Shown: positions 33,885 to 43,201, counted from the first letter of the stretch. The stretch: 64,000 nucleotides of DNA from Limihaloglobus sulfuriphilus (GCF_001999965.1 NZ_CP019646.1:372001-436000), one strand, 5' to 3'. Made by a program: numbers and translations. Notes: generated by a model from the sequence alone, not told the origin.

Positions 33885-34769
33885 ATGAAATTAATATTCA
33901 TTACGCTTTTATTAGGCATGCTTTGGGGATGCCACCTTGGCGACACCCCCATTCCGCAGGAAACCTTTACCACTTGTGACATGTATCATTACCAGCCACT
34001 CTGTAAACCGACGTTTGAAGTTGTCGGAATACTTGAAGAAAAGCATTCCCGTCCACTAATGCAACTATACACTCTTGGTTACAAAAAAGTAGACTTGCTT
34101 TGGAAGGTTGATAACATAAAAAGATACAGTTCAAATGATATTATAATAGAGTCCGATACTTTTCTAAAAGACGATTCAAGCAGCAGACCTTCATTTGATA
34201 TGGTTAAAATACCTGAAGACAAGCTGCCAAATAACAAAAGCTATCCTTGGTTACGCTACAGAAATGCTATTGACCAGAGAGAAGTCATCGTTGACACTCA
34301 GACATATGAAAAAGATGGGTTAACATATACAACATCCCAAACGGAAACCGAAAATTATTTAAGGAGTGATGGTTATTTTTATATTAAAACTATTTGTTGC
34401 TTAAACCCATTAGTAGTAATCATATCTGAAGGTACTATTCTTCATTTTCCAACAAGCCAATTAATCAATATTAATCAAAATGATGAAAATCTACCATTTT
34501 TAAGGGAAGCTATCATAGAGAAACGCACTAACCATATATATCCCAGTAATATTGAAATGGCCAATGGAATAATACTTAAGAATGGCTATGCCTACGGTAC
34601 CCGTATTCCCTATGCAGAATCTCCGCAGTGGTTTTCACCGGACATGAATATACCACCCACTCCGGTTAAAATTGACGATGAAGAAATTGGGCATATTTCG
34701 GTTCCATGGGGAGAGCTTTTAATGACCAGAGAGGGTGATGGCTGGGTAGTCTCAGCAAAAGCGAAATAG
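33885..34769 (+). CDS. predicted lipoprotein of unknown function
   Basis: I place the start at ATG 33885, giving a lipoprotein signal (KLIFITLLLGMLWGC, lipobox LWGC). The open frame extends to 33783, but the extra residues lie in the inverted-repeat element. The mature part of about 275 residues is beta-rich, with many Tyr, Ile and Asn and a paired CC in ICCLNPLV. Its lower G+C compared with the neighbours suggests acquisition or relaxed selection. No family is recognised. Confidence 0.6.
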   Translation: MKLIFITLLLGMLWGCHLGDTPIPQETFTTCDMYHYQPLCKPTFEVVGILEEKHSRPLMQLYTLGYKKVDLLWKVDNIKRYSSNDIIIESDTFLKDDSSSRPSFDMVKIPEDKLPNNKSYPWLRYRNAIDQREVIVDTQTYEKDGLTYTTSQTETENYLRSDGYFYIKTICCLNPLVVIISEGTILHFPTSQLININQNDENLPFLREAIIEKRTNHIYPSNIEMANGIILKNGYAYGTRIPYAESPQWFSPDMNIPPTPVKIDDEEIGHISVPWGELLMTREGDGWVVSAKAK

Positions 34770-34792
34770 CAGACAATGGAAAAAAGTTTATT

Positions 34793-35860
34793 TTAATTCT
34801 TGTCATCCATTTTAGAAATATCTAAAACTGATTTTCGGATAACGAGTTCCGGCTCAACAATATAATTGTTTCTGGTGCAGATGGCGTTGCTGTCCTCTGC
34901 ATCGCCTAATAAGAGATTTACCGCTTCAAAAGCAACCAGTCTGTCCGGCTGTTTAATAACTGTTATAGGCGGGCTGCTCCAGTGGCTCACAGCGGGCGAA
35001 TCATCAAAGCCGATAATAGATAAATCTTCCGGAACACGATAGTTATTCTGTTGTAAAATCTTTAAAATACCCGCAGCGAGATAGTCATCATAGGCAAATA
35101 TTGCGGTATAGTCTTGTATCTTATCTAAAATAACTTCAAAGTTTTCTTCTGAGAATGGCCGGCATGGTTGAGCATCAATGTATATAACAGAATCTTCATC
35201 GATATATGTATCGTGAATTTTCAGCTCATTTCTCATGCCTTTATAGCGTTCGTTCGAGAAGTGGGTCATGCTGTAAGAACTGCTTTTTGCCTGGTTGTAT
35301 GTGATATAGCATATTTTTTTATGCCCGTTTTCAACCAGATATCTGCCCGCTATCGCTCCGCCGTGAATATTGTTAACCATTACTGAAGACGCCTGGCATT
35401 TGTACCTGTCAAGCAGGCATACAACTTTGATATTATTATCAATAAGCTCCTGAAGTTTCTTTACGACTTTTGGGGCCCCCTGTGACTTGATTATAATGCC
35501 GTCTACGTTTTTGTTCCGCATGAATTCAAGCTGCTTAAGTTCTGTTTCAGGGTCCCACTGAGTTAAACCAAGAATAACCCCATGGTCGTGTAATTGTGCG
35601 TAATCCTGAATATGGGTGACCAATTCGTCGATTTGATAGGAAAAGAAGCTCGGGACGATCAATCCCAGCAGGAAGCTGGCGTTCGTCCTGAGCGCACGTG
35701 CTGCCGTATTGGGGCTGTACCCTACTCTCCGAGCCTCAGTTATAACTTTAGCTCTAAGGGAGGCACTCACCCTTCCGGGATTGCTCAAGGCTCTGGAAAC
35801 AGATATAGGTGATACCCCTAAATTGCCGGCGATATCTACTATTGTTGGAGCTTTTGCCAA
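34793..35860 (-). CDS. LacI/GalR family transcription regulator
   Basis: The N-terminal helix-turn-helix and hinge (TIVDIAGNLGVSPISVSRALSNPGRVS to ARAL) are followed by a periplasmic-binding-protein-like sensor domain (LGLIVPSFFS, DGIIIKSQG, IIGFDDSP). Length is 355. LacI regulators usually sense a sugar and control a nearby catabolic gene. The closest sugar-related gene is the putative secreted glycosidase at 37.1-39.3 kb, but a link is only a guess. It is separated from it by tRNA-Arg and a permease gene. Confidence 0.92.
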   Translation of the reverse strand: MAKAPTIVDIAGNLGVSPISVSRALSNPGRVSASLRAKVITEARRVGYSPNTAARALRTNASFLLGLIVPSFFSYQIDELVTHIQDYAQLHDHGVILGLTQWDPETELKQLEFMRNKNVDGIIIKSQGAPKVVKKLQELIDNNIKVVCLLDRYKCQASSVMVNNIHGGAIAGRYLVENGHKKICYITYNQAKSSSYSMTHFSNERYKGMRNELKIHDTYIDEDSVIYIDAQPCRPFSEENFEVILDKIQDYTAIFAYDDYLAAGILKILQQNNYRVPEDLSIIGFDDSPAVSHWSSPPITVIKQPDRLVAFEAVNLLLGDAEDSNAICTRNNYIVEPELVIRKSVLDISKMDDKN

Positions 35861-35956
35861 TTATAAATCCTTTTTTTAACAATGAACGTAAGCCTGAATA
35901 TAGAAAGCAAAACAGTTTTCAAGCCTAAGCGTTTAAAAATAAAGAACTTAAAGAAA

Positions 35957-36030
35957 TACGCCCGGCAGGATTCGAACCTGCGACCTTCGGATTAGGAATC
36001 CGACGCTCTATCCAGCTGAGCTACGAGCGC
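35957..36030 (-). tRNA. tRNA-Arg (anticodon CCT)
   Basis: A 74-nt cloverleaf on the minus strand: acceptor GCGCTCG with CGGGCGT (two G-U pairs), anticodon stem around the loop TTCCTAA, T-arm GCAGG/CCTGC with TTCGAAT. The discriminator is A and CCA is not encoded. No integrase or attachment-site repeat is seen beside it. Confidence 0.95.
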
Positions 36031-36209
36031 GTAAGCATATGGCTTTTTGTTTAAGGGGTTGGATTATAGATATTTCAGCGATAAAGTAAATAAAAGAATC
36101 CGAAAAATCTTCGAAACTGCCGGTGGAAGTAATGCAAGCAGAGATTTGTCAATTCATTTAGCGTATGTTGTTTCTTTTATTAGCTTTATATACCGCAGGG
36201 CAGCTTGTG

Positions 36210-37094
36210 TTACTGCCAGATGAGAGAATAGAGCTTGAAACCCACCATAGCTATCGCCGCCGCGATTACAAAGACGAAGTAAAATCTTATTTTATCCTCA
36301 CGCAGTGCAAGGCCTATCTTGGTTCCCAATACCGTGCCGAAAAAGCCGCCTGCGAACAGCAGGACAAATAGGACCAGGCTTACATCTCCACATAACGTTT
36401 TCGGGACAACACTTACGATCGATGCTATCCACACCAGAAGCAGGCTTGTGCCGGCGGCTTCTTTGCCGTCCTGGCCCACTAAGTATATTAGCATCGGCAG
36501 CAATACTACGCCGCCGCCAATTCCGAGAAGCCCTGTCATTAGGCCTGCCGCCAACCCGAGTACCAGCAATCCTGGAACAGATAATATACGGTTATCCAGA
36601 GTTTCAAAGTGGGCGTAAGGGGGGATTCTTACTTTATCCAGCAGGCCGCGTTGAACTGCTTCCCGTCCGGGATTTTGAAAATAGCTTACCAGAAAATTAA
36701 CCCCTATGAATATCAGCAAAGCCATAAACATCAGCAAAAGAAAAAGCTGCACAGCCGGAATATGGTGGCCGTTTATGGTTACCGGTGCTACACCCTTGAG
36801 GTTTTCAAGGATTGCAGAGCCAATCAGAGCGCCGGCAATACAGCCGCCTGACATTAAGCCGGCGACCTTTACATCGACTGAGCCCGAGCCCTTACGCTTT
36901 ATAAGGCCGATTGTGCTGTTAGCCAGTATCGTTGCGATGCCTGTACCTACTGCTGCCCCGCCGGGGACACCGAGCAGTATCATTAAAGCAGGGGTCAAAA
37001 TAAACCCGCCGCCGACGCCGAAAATTCCTGTAAGAATACCTATTATCAGGCCTAAAAGAATTGATCCTGTTATTATAAAAGCATTAAAATCCAT
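36210..37094 (-). CDS. TauE/SafE family permease
   Basis: An inner membrane protein with about eight spans in two halves, each opening with a Gly-rich segment (GILTGIFGVGGGFILTPALM and LMTGLLGIGGGVVLLPMLI). That is the hallmark of the sulfite/organosulfur exporter family. The substrate could be sulfite, sulfoacetate, taurine-derived sulfonate or another anion. It starts 20 nt after the putative glycosidase, so the two are probably one transcript. If the glycosidase acts on sulfated glycans, sulfur-compound export would make sense, but that is speculation. Confidence 0.88.
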   Translation of the reverse strand: MDFNAFIITGSILLGLIIGILTGIFGVGGGFILTPALMILLGVPGGAAVGTGIATILANSTIGLIKRKGSGSVDVKVAGLMSGGCIAGALIGSAILENLKGVAPVTINGHHIPAVQLFLLLMFMALLIFIGVNFLVSYFQNPGREAVQRGLLDKVRIPPYAHFETLDNRILSVPGLLVLGLAAGLMTGLLGIGGGVVLLPMLIYLVGQDGKEAAGTSLLLVWIASIVSVVPKTLCGDVSLVLFVLLFAGGFFGTVLGTKIGLALREDKIRFYFVFVIAAAIAMVGFKLYSLIWQ

Positions 37095-37114
37095 GATGTT
37101 ATCTATAAGATTGG

Positions 37115-39304
37115 TTACCAGTTGATTTCTATTGATTGTCTTGGTTTGTCCGGAGATTCAAAAAAGAGGGTTGAGCTTTTTTCATCCCACTTATAATCAG
37201 AAAAAGCCATATCGTCGATGCTCATCTTAACCGGTTTTGCGGGCAGATAAATACGTGTTACAATTTTTGCATTTTCTGGACAGCTAAGTTTGAAAATAAC
37301 GTTGCTGCCGGATTGTTCCCAGCTCTCAAATCTCGCGGCAGAAGCTATTGGCTCGGCTTTGTCTTTCTTGATTTTGTTAATGTCGAACAGCCATGAGTGG
37401 CTGCCTGGCTTTATTTTCACCCTCTCCAGCACCGGCAGTTCGTGGTGGAAGATGTCAACAAACAATCCTTCCAATTCAAGCGGTTTGTCGCTGACAGACT
37501 CGTCAAGGCAGGCGGCTATAATGTATGGGCCGCGGCGGAGCTGTATGAAATTATTTTCATGCCACTCAAGACCTGCGGCCTTGCAAGCCGGCTTGATTAT
37601 ATTTATATATTTTTCGCCGGCTGCCGCAGAATGGGTGAAATGTGCCGGATGGCAACGTTCAATAAACACTGTTCCTTTGCCGTATTCATATTCACCAGTT
37701 GGCGCATCCTTGTCAAGTCCGAGCTGCTGCATCAGATGCTGGGAGGGGGCTTTATAACTGTTTTCTCCGGAATTCCACCAGCTGGAAACCTGATTGAATG
37801 GATCTGTGTCACCGCCGACATATACAAGAGAGCCTCCATTGGCTACCCATTGGGCAACAGCCTGATTCAAAGCTGGATTTTGCGGCTTGAAAAACTCGTA
37901 GCTTAAAACAAGAACTTTGTAATCATTTAGATATCCTGCAAATCTGGCTGCATTGTCAAGCTGTACCGGCATAACTGGTATTCCGAGTTTAACAAGCGGC
38001 ACTGTCAGGCCGTAAAATCCTGAAAAGTGTTCAATGTCTTTTCTGCCGGCCTTGGAAGGGTCTTTTTCATTTATTTGGGCCAGGCTTTCAGCCGGTTCTG
38101 CACGTTGAAACATGCTTGAATCGGCAATAAACACTCCTATGCCCTTAGTGGCGTTTGTCCAGGTAATCTCCTGCTGGTTCATATCGCGAAGCTGGTTGAA
38201 AACTATGCAAAGCGTCGTAAGGTAATCATCGGGTATGTATGAAGCGTTTTGGGAGTTGCTTGGGTATTTTCGGGTTAGTATTCGGGATGGCCATGGGCAT
38301 ATTTCGTATCGCCAGATATGCGGGTGAAGCAGGGAAGCTATGAGAGTTTCTTTGTAGTTAAAACGATAATCTTGCCAGTCATGTTTTGGGTTATCTTCGA
38401 TAGGGTCGTGCAGAAACCACATTTTGCGCCCCGTACCTCTCACGAGTTCCTGCATAACTCCGTATTCGAGAAAAGCCGTTTCGAATGTCCTCTCCGCAAG
38501 CCTGCCTTGATAAACGTTAGGGGTACGGGCAGTTCCCGTCCATATCTGAGCGATGCATCCGTCAACCACATTTGAGTCAATCAGTGAAGATTGAGGCGAG
38601 ACGATTCCCCACTGTGTATAGTTGATAAGGCTGTGCGTCGGCACGTATATCTTTAGTTCTCGCCCATATTTATGCAGAGCGTATTCTTTTGATTTTTCTG
38701 CAACTCTGCGTATAGCCCGCTGATACAAATAGTACTTCAGGCGGTTGGTCTTGTATTGAGCATCAACCGAGCTGCCAGGTCTTTCGTAGGGTTCATCGTA
38801 GAAAAGCCGCCACTCCCTCTTGAACGCATCAGAAAAGCCTGCGTTTGCCCAGAATTCCGGTTCTTCAAGGTAGATTGCCTTAACTCCGGAGTCGATTATA
38901 GGCTCGAGTTTATCGCAAATATAATCAGCGAACTCGACTGACGGCACAATATAAGGAGTCATTTTTCCGTGCAGCCATTGCGTTCCGTCAGCTCTGGTCT
39001 GCGCGAGTGACATTATGTTGTTCCCATTTAAATCTTTGAAATCCTGGTAGCCGCCCCAGGCTATCCCTGTCATAAAATGAGGCACATAGCCTTTTTCCAC
39101 CCAGGATTTTATGTAGTCAGGACGGTCATCGCCCGTGCCGTAAACCATGACAAAATCGTTTCTGAAATCACAAACCGGCTTGAAGGCGGCAGCCTCCTGG
39201 AAGCCTGTAAGCTCGAGCTCTCTGTCGGTTACGAGCCGCGTTGCCTCACTAATATTTATTTGTCCAGCCATAATTATACCTGCTATAACAATCAGCCTGT
39301 GCAT
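37115..39304 (-). CDS. secreted glycoside-hydrolase-like protein, family not assigned
   Basis: A signal peptide (HRLIVIAGIIMAGQINISEA) precedes a 700-residue protein. The first half looks like a TIM barrel: HFMTGIAWGGYQDF, then VKAIYLEEPEFW with paired glutamates, a typical place for a catalytic acid. A middle part with LGIPVMPVQLDN and KVLVLSYEFF resembles the trimerisation domain of beta-galactosidase-like enzymes. The C-terminal 150 residues are beta-rich. I cannot name the family or substrate. It heads a two-gene unit with the TauE-like permease. Confidence 0.72.
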   Translation of the reverse strand: MHRLIVIAGIIMAGQINISEATRLVTDRELELTGFQEAAAFKPVCDFRNDFVMVYGTGDDRPDYIKSWVEKGYVPHFMTGIAWGGYQDFKDLNGNNIMSLAQTRADGTQWLHGKMTPYIVPSVEFADYICDKLEPIIDSGVKAIYLEEPEFWANAGFSDAFKREWRLFYDEPYERPGSSVDAQYKTNRLKYYLYQRAIRRVAEKSKEYALHKYGRELKIYVPTHSLINYTQWGIVSPQSSLIDSNVVDGCIAQIWTGTARTPNVYQGRLAERTFETAFLEYGVMQELVRGTGRKMWFLHDPIEDNPKHDWQDYRFNYKETLIASLLHPHIWRYEICPWPSRILTRKYPSNSQNASYIPDDYLTTLCIVFNQLRDMNQQEITWTNATKGIGVFIADSSMFQRAEPAESLAQINEKDPSKAGRKDIEHFSGFYGLTVPLVKLGIPVMPVQLDNAARFAGYLNDYKVLVLSYEFFKPQNPALNQAVAQWVANGGSLVYVGGDTDPFNQVSSWWNSGENSYKAPSQHLMQQLGLDKDAPTGEYEYGKGTVFIERCHPAHFTHSAAAGEKYINIIKPACKAAGLEWHENNFIQLRRGPYIIAACLDESVSDKPLELEGLFVDIFHHELPVLERVKIKPGSHSWLFDINKIKKDKAEPIASAARFESWEQSGSNVIFKLSCPENAKIVTRIYLPAKPVKMSIDDMAFSDYKWDEKSSTLFFESPDKPRQSIEINW

Positions 39305-39426
39305 TTAATAACCTCTTAAAATAATTTATCTGCTATGACAGCAATTCATCTATATGATTTAATTCGAGTTCAATCCCAGCATTATAACGGCTGGCACATT
39401 TTTGCATACACTTAATCATAAAAGTC

Positions 39427-40209
39427 TCATTTTGTCATCGTGTTAAGCCCGCTGAGTATTTTGATAGCCTCGTTTGCCAGAATAAGGCCGAAAATACCCG
39501 GTACGGTTGGCAGGCTTCCCATTATATCTCTTGGCCTGCCTTTTTTGCCGCCAACTGTGAGCGGGTTTTGCTGCTTGTTTTTCTTTATCGAAGTCTTATA
39601 TGTGGGTTCCTTCGAATATACACATGTGATATTGGTGTCAGCGCCTCGACGTCTGAGCCTTTTTCGCACCAGTCTTGCCAGCGGACAGTATTTTGTATCA
39701 TTAAGTGAAGCGATTTGAATTTCAGAGACATCTAAACGCAGTGCCGCTCCCATGCTCGAGAGAATTGTCAGGCCGGCTGCACGCCCCTGAGCTAACAGTT
39801 CGACTTTTGGGTTGAGTGAATCTATCGCATCAATAATGATATCCGGATGACCATCAAGTATTTTTGGTATAGTCTGCGGCTCTGTAAACAGGGTGAGCGG
39901 CTCAACGCGGCAGCAAGGGTTTATCTGACTTATTCGCTCGGCCGCGACTTCGGCTTTGTGCCTGCCGATCGTAGAGTGAAGTGCGTATATCTGGCGGTTT
40001 ATATTCGTTTCGCAGACAGTGTCAAAATCTACCACTCTAATTCTACCCACGCCGCTGCGAGCCAGTGCTTCTGCCGCATATCCGCCTACTGCGCCAAGGC
40101 CTACAACTACAACAAATGAATTGTTGAGTTCCTTAAAGTTTTCGTCTCCAATCAGAAGCCGTGTCCGCCTGAACTGAGGGCGGTTTATGTAGTTTTGCTC
40201 ATTGTTCAT
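39427..40209 (-). CDS. tcdA: tRNA t6A dehydratase TcdA (ThiF/MoeB superfamily)
   Basis: TcdA uses ATP to cyclise N6-threonylcarbamoyl-adenosine at position 37 of tRNAs to ct6A. The nucleotide loop GLGAVGGYAAEALARSG is near residue 37, then DFDTVCETNINRQ, the E1-type core (IDAIDSLNPK) and the C-terminal TVPGIFGL segment. The 260-residue length fits. It starts 33 nt after tatD and the two probably share a transcript. Confidence 0.9.
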   Translation of the reverse strand: MNNEQNYINRPQFRRTRLLIGDENFKELNNSFVVVVGLGAVGGYAAEALARSGVGRIRVVDFDTVCETNINRQIYALHSTIGRHKAEVAAERISQINPCCRVEPLTLFTEPQTIPKILDGHPDIIIDAIDSLNPKVELLAQGRAAGLTILSSMGAALRLDVSEIQIASLNDTKYCPLARLVRKRLRRRGADTNITCVYSKEPTYKTSIKKNKQQNPLTVGGKKGRPRDIMGSLPTVPGIFGLILANEAIKILSGLNTMTK

Positions 40210-40242
40210 GGGGCTGATATCATAGCAAAAACAGAAAAACTG

Positions 40243-41094
40243 TCAAAGAGAGTGTTTAGATGTCTCGGCAAGATTGTTTTTCATTGCTTTAAGGAGCTCA
40301 GAAGCGTTTTTTGCGATCTGTGCCTTTAATTTTTCTGCACATATTCCTCTTATCTCTGCAATACCGGCTAAAATAGCCGGCAGATTACAGGGTTCATTTC
40401 TTGGAAGTCCGTTTTTACGCAGGACTTTGCGGCTAAGATATTCGGCAGGGGGGATTAGCTCCGGTGAATCTGTTTCTATATAAAATTTGTCAGATGGGAT
40501 AAATCGTATCAGCCGGCGGGCTTTTAATTTTTTCGGAGAAAGGCAATTGCCCGCGAATGAAAAAACGCATCCAATATCCAGAAGCTGTCGGGTTAGCTCT
40601 AAAGATCCGTTATAGGCATGGATTACAATAAACGGCGGTAACTTCTTTTGTGATTTAATGATATTAACAAGCCGGCCCCACGCCTTTATGCAGTGAATGA
40701 AAACCGGCCGTTCAAGCTCCGCCGCCAGTTTTAGCTGTGTGTCTAGAAGATATTGCTGAACGTCCGCGTCAAATGGTTTTTTCCACCTGTCAAGACCTAT
40801 CTCTCCGACACCGGAAGCGGTCATTGTGAGGTATTGGCGTAGTTTATTCTGCCAGTCTTCGAGGTGTGAACTTGTGGACCACGGATGGAAGCCGAAACAT
40901 GGAACTACCGTGTCATACTTCAGCGAATAGTTATACACGGTTTCCCAGTCTAACGGACCGGTTGAGTTGCACAGCATGTGTGTAACGCCGTTTTCAGCCG
41001 CCATAGATACAATCTCATCGCGGCAGCCGTCAAACTCTGGAAGCTGCAAGTGCATGTGACAGTCGATGTAGTTTATTTCATTTGTTTTAAACAT
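40243..41094 (-). CDS. tatD: TatD family metal-dependent hydrolase
   Basis: TatD proteins are TIM-barrel, metal-dependent DNases or related hydrolases. The metal site is seen in DCHMH (H13, H15), GEIGLDRW, FIHCIKAW and the C-terminal ETDSPEL. The length of 283 is slightly above the usual 260. An insertion near NCLSPKKLKARR falls where the helix layer varies. It follows the 6S-like RNA terminator, so it must have its own start or depend on read-through. Confidence 0.9.
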   Translation of the reverse strand: MFKTNEINYIDCHMHLQLPEFDGCRDEIVSMAAENGVTHMLCNSTGPLDWETVYNYSLKYDTVVPCFGFHPWSTSSHLEDWQNKLRQYLTMTASGVGEIGLDRWKKPFDADVQQYLLDTQLKLAAELERPVFIHCIKAWGRLVNIIKSQKKLPPFIVIHAYNGSLELTRQLLDIGCVFSFAGNCLSPKKLKARRLIRFIPSDKFYIETDSPELIPPAEYLSRKVLRKNGLPRNEPCNLPAILAGIAEIRGICAEKLKAQIAKNASELLKAMKNNLAETSKHSL

Positions 41095-41126
41095 AAATCT
41101 TTTAGAAATATATTCTTAACGCAAAT

Positions 41127-41154
41127 AAAAAGGGCTTGATGAAATCAAGCCCTT
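41127..41154 (-). terminator. Rho-independent terminator of the 6S-like RNA
   Basis: On the minus strand AAGGGCTTGAT, a 3-nt loop and ATCAAGCCCTT form an 11-bp stem followed by TTTTATTT. It ends the small RNA just before tatD. Confidence 0.9.
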
Positions 41155-41158
41155 AGAA

Positions 41159-41342
41159 GGTATACCGCCTGTGCCGTGTAGGAGAGAATTTGCGAGAACC
41201 CTAAATTTTAGGTGGGCAGCCATTACCAGAGTCCATAAGTCCCGTCTTGCGGGCATGTACGAGCCTTTGGGATTTGGCTTCCCTGTGTTCTCTCATCGGT
41301 TCTGCCATATAGTCTGCTATCACGAACACCGCAGTTAATACC
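41159..41342 (-). ncRNA. 6S-like small RNA
   Basis: A 184-nt RNA with its own promoter and terminator. The ends pair (GGTAT...ATACC, then CGTG/CACG). Further in, GAGAAC pairs with GTTCTC and GGGAAGCC with GGCTGCCC. A bubble between these has on its 3' side a small hairpin CCTAAA/TTTAGG, and the apex holds CCCG-CAAGA-CGGG. A long bulged rod with a central bubble and a small 3'-side hairpin is the shape of 6S RNA, which binds RNA polymerase in stationary phase. Length fits. tmRNA, SRP RNA and RNase P signatures are absent. The small-RNA call is firmer than the 6S name. Confidence 0.65.
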
Positions 41343-41349
41343 GTATATT

Positions 41350-41377
41350 ATTATAACATTACTGCTTATTATTTCAA
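41350..41377 (-). promoter_or_regulatory. promoter of the 6S-like RNA
   Basis: On the minus strand TTGAAA (41372-41377), a 16-bp spacer and a perfect TATAAT (41350-41355), 7 bp before the GG that opens the RNA. Confidence 0.8.
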
Positions 41378-41503
41378 ACACAAAAGGGCTTTTAACTGAT
41401 TTTCAACCTGATTATCGTTGTAAAATAAGTGTTATCAGTGCTATACAAATGGGCATTTTTTATATTGCCGCTTTTTGAATTAATTTTCAAAGGTTGATTT
41501 GTC

Positions 41504-41531
41504 TTGACTTAAGAAAGTATCGGATTTAAAT
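41504..41531 (+). promoter_or_regulatory. probable promoter of the lipoprotein gene at 41565
   Basis: TTGACT (41504-41509), a 16-bp spacer and TTAAAT (41526-41531), about 35 bp before the ATG. Confidence 0.45.
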
Positions 41532-41564
41532 TCAAATTATCTTATCAATTTAACGGAGATATAA

Positions 41565-42242
41565 ATGAATCATAAAGTTATAGTAACAATTTTAATTGGC
41601 TGCGTTTTGCTTCCATTATCCGGCTGTCAGCTTCTAAGTGTAATCCTTTCTCCCGGCTCAAGTGATGCCAGGGTAGAACCCGACTTTGATCTGATGGCTG
41701 CCAACAAGGAATCCCAGGACATCCTTCGGGTAGCAGTAGTTGTTGACCAGGCCTCTTACATTCGTTCCGAGCTTAACCTCCGCTATAATCTGACGAATGC
41801 TGTAAATGCGTTGTTGACTGCGAAGTTAAAGTTGGATGATCAACAGCTCATAGATTACAAGGAAATCGCCATGATAAGAAACTCCGAACCGGATTTTTCA
41901 CGGTTTTCTCCAGTCGAAGCCGGCAAACGCCTGGGCTGTGATTATGTTATATTTGCTTCAATTGTTCATTACGATCTTCATCCTCTGCCTGAAAAAGAGT
42001 ATTACGCTGCAACCGCAAAGACAATCTTTTCTTTTCACGGAGTTAATGAAAACAAAAGGCTTATGCCGCTTGAAAAGCAGAGCAAAACAGCCGAGATTGA
42101 AATAGAACTTGAAAAAGGGCTCCAGCAGAGTGTCTCACGTATCTGTAGATCTACGGCGTATTGTATCGTCAGAGATCTTTATCCAGTTCCTCGTAATGAA
42201 TATGACATAATGGATGAAAAACGAAAAATGGCTTGGGATTAG
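41565..42242 (+). CDS. predicted lipoprotein of unknown function
   Basis: A lipoprotein signal (KVIVTILIGCVLLPLSGC, lipobox LSGC) leads to a 205-residue domain of alternating strands and helices. It contains LRVAVVVDQ, LGCDYVIFASIVHYDL and C-terminal SRICRSTAYCIVRDLYPVP. The pattern of a stranded start, a middle VIFA strand and a long amphipathic C-terminal helix recalls small periplasmic proteins that report copies of a conserved envelope complex, but no family can be named. It stands alone between the divergent small-RNA/tatD unit and a convergent transporter gene. Confidence 0.75.
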   Translation: MNHKVIVTILIGCVLLPLSGCQLLSVILSPGSSDARVEPDFDLMAANKESQDILRVAVVVDQASYIRSELNLRYNLTNAVNALLTAKLKLDDQQLIDYKEIAMIRNSEPDFSRFSPVEAGKRLGCDYVIFASIVHYDLHPLPEKEYYAATAKTIFSFHGVNENKRLMPLEKQSKTAEIEIELEKGLQQSVSRICRSTAYCIVRDLYPVPRNEYDIMDEKRKMAWD

Positions 42243-42273
42243 AATTAGTCCATTTTTTCTAAATCAAATAAAA

Positions 42274-43152
42274 TCAAGAACTTGAATTAGATTTATGTCT
42301 CTGTTTGAATTCTGTTATTAAGAATTTGAACTGTCGGATTCTGTTCGGGTGTATCATAAGTATAAAGATACCACCCAGAATATTGCCTATTGTAACCGGA
42401 AGAATATTTTTGAACATTATCCCCTGTTCAAGTATCGGAGTACCTTTTGCCAGCAGACCTATTGGTATCAGGTACATATTTGCCACACAGTGTTCAAATC
42501 CGCAGGCGACAAATGCCATGATCGGGAATATGCAGCAGACGATTTTTGAGATAATATCACGAGACATGGTAGCCATTATTATCGCAAGAATTACCAGCAT
42601 ATTACAGAAAAAACCTCGAATCAGGCATTCCATGAAGGGCAGACTGATTTTGGCTTCAGCTATCTTTACGGCTATTTCACCTGCCTGGGTAAGTTGGGCA
42701 GAATTACCCATCAAACCGGACTGCCATATCAAAACAGCTGTTAAGACAGAGCCTATGAAGTTGCCGGCGTAAACACCTATCCAGTTTCTGATAAGTTTTT
42801 TTACGGCAAACAGATGCGTCAGTGTCCCGACCAGCATGATTATATTGCCGGTAAACAGCTCTGCGCCGGCTATAAGTACAAATACCAACCCTAAGCTAAA
42901 TAAAGCACCTCCAACAACCTTGCTGTGTCCCTGGGCGAGTGCCGCGATAAAGAGCTGGCTGCCCAGACTTATATAAAGGCCTGCAAGAACTCCCAGAAGC
43001 AGAAGCTGCCAGGTACGTGTGTTAGCCTTTTTAATACCAAGTTTGGATATAGCTGATGAAAGCTCTTTGAGTGATAGTTTCGGGTCGTATTTGCCGGTAG
43101 CCAAAGTCGTGTGTGCTGCTCGTGCGTTTTCTTTTGAGTTTTGCTCTTCCAT
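42274..43152 (-). CDS. formate/nitrite transporter family channel
   Basis: A six-span pentameric anion channel of the FocA/NirC family. GAELFTGNIIMLVG in span 2/3 holds the family signature, and the second half has the CNMLVILAI and FVACGFEHCVANMYLIP motifs with the pore histidine. An N-terminal soluble extension of about 45 residues ends in a Lys-rich segment. The substrate (formate, nitrite or hydrosulfide) is undecided. It is the last gene of a capD-like, lipB, FNT series, 49 nt after lipB. Confidence 0.92.
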   Translation of the reverse strand: MEEQNSKENARAAHTTLATGKYDPKLSLKELSSAISKLGIKKANTRTWQLLLLGVLAGLYISLGSQLFIAALAQGHSKVVGGALFSLGLVFVLIAGAELFTGNIIMLVGTLTHLFAVKKLIRNWIGVYAGNFIGSVLTAVLIWQSGLMGNSAQLTQAGEIAVKIAEAKISLPFMECLIRGFFCNMLVILAIIMATMSRDIISKIVCCIFPIMAFVACGFEHCVANMYLIPIGLLAKGTPILEQGIMFKNILPVTIGNILGGIFILMIHPNRIRQFKFLITEFKQRHKSNSSS

Positions 43153-43201
43153 CCTGTTTAACTCCTTTCAGGATTCCTTATACGATTACAGAAAATTGCG
43201 G

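Noticed and set aside
35957-36030. tRNA-Arg as an integration site of a genomic island
   Set aside because: No repeat of the tRNA 3' end and no integrase were found nearby.
41159-41342. tmRNA, SRP RNA or RNase P RNA
   Set aside because: None of their conserved words (tRNA-like ends of tmRNA, the SRP apical motif, the RNase P P4 sequence) is present; the rod with central bubble fits 6S better.
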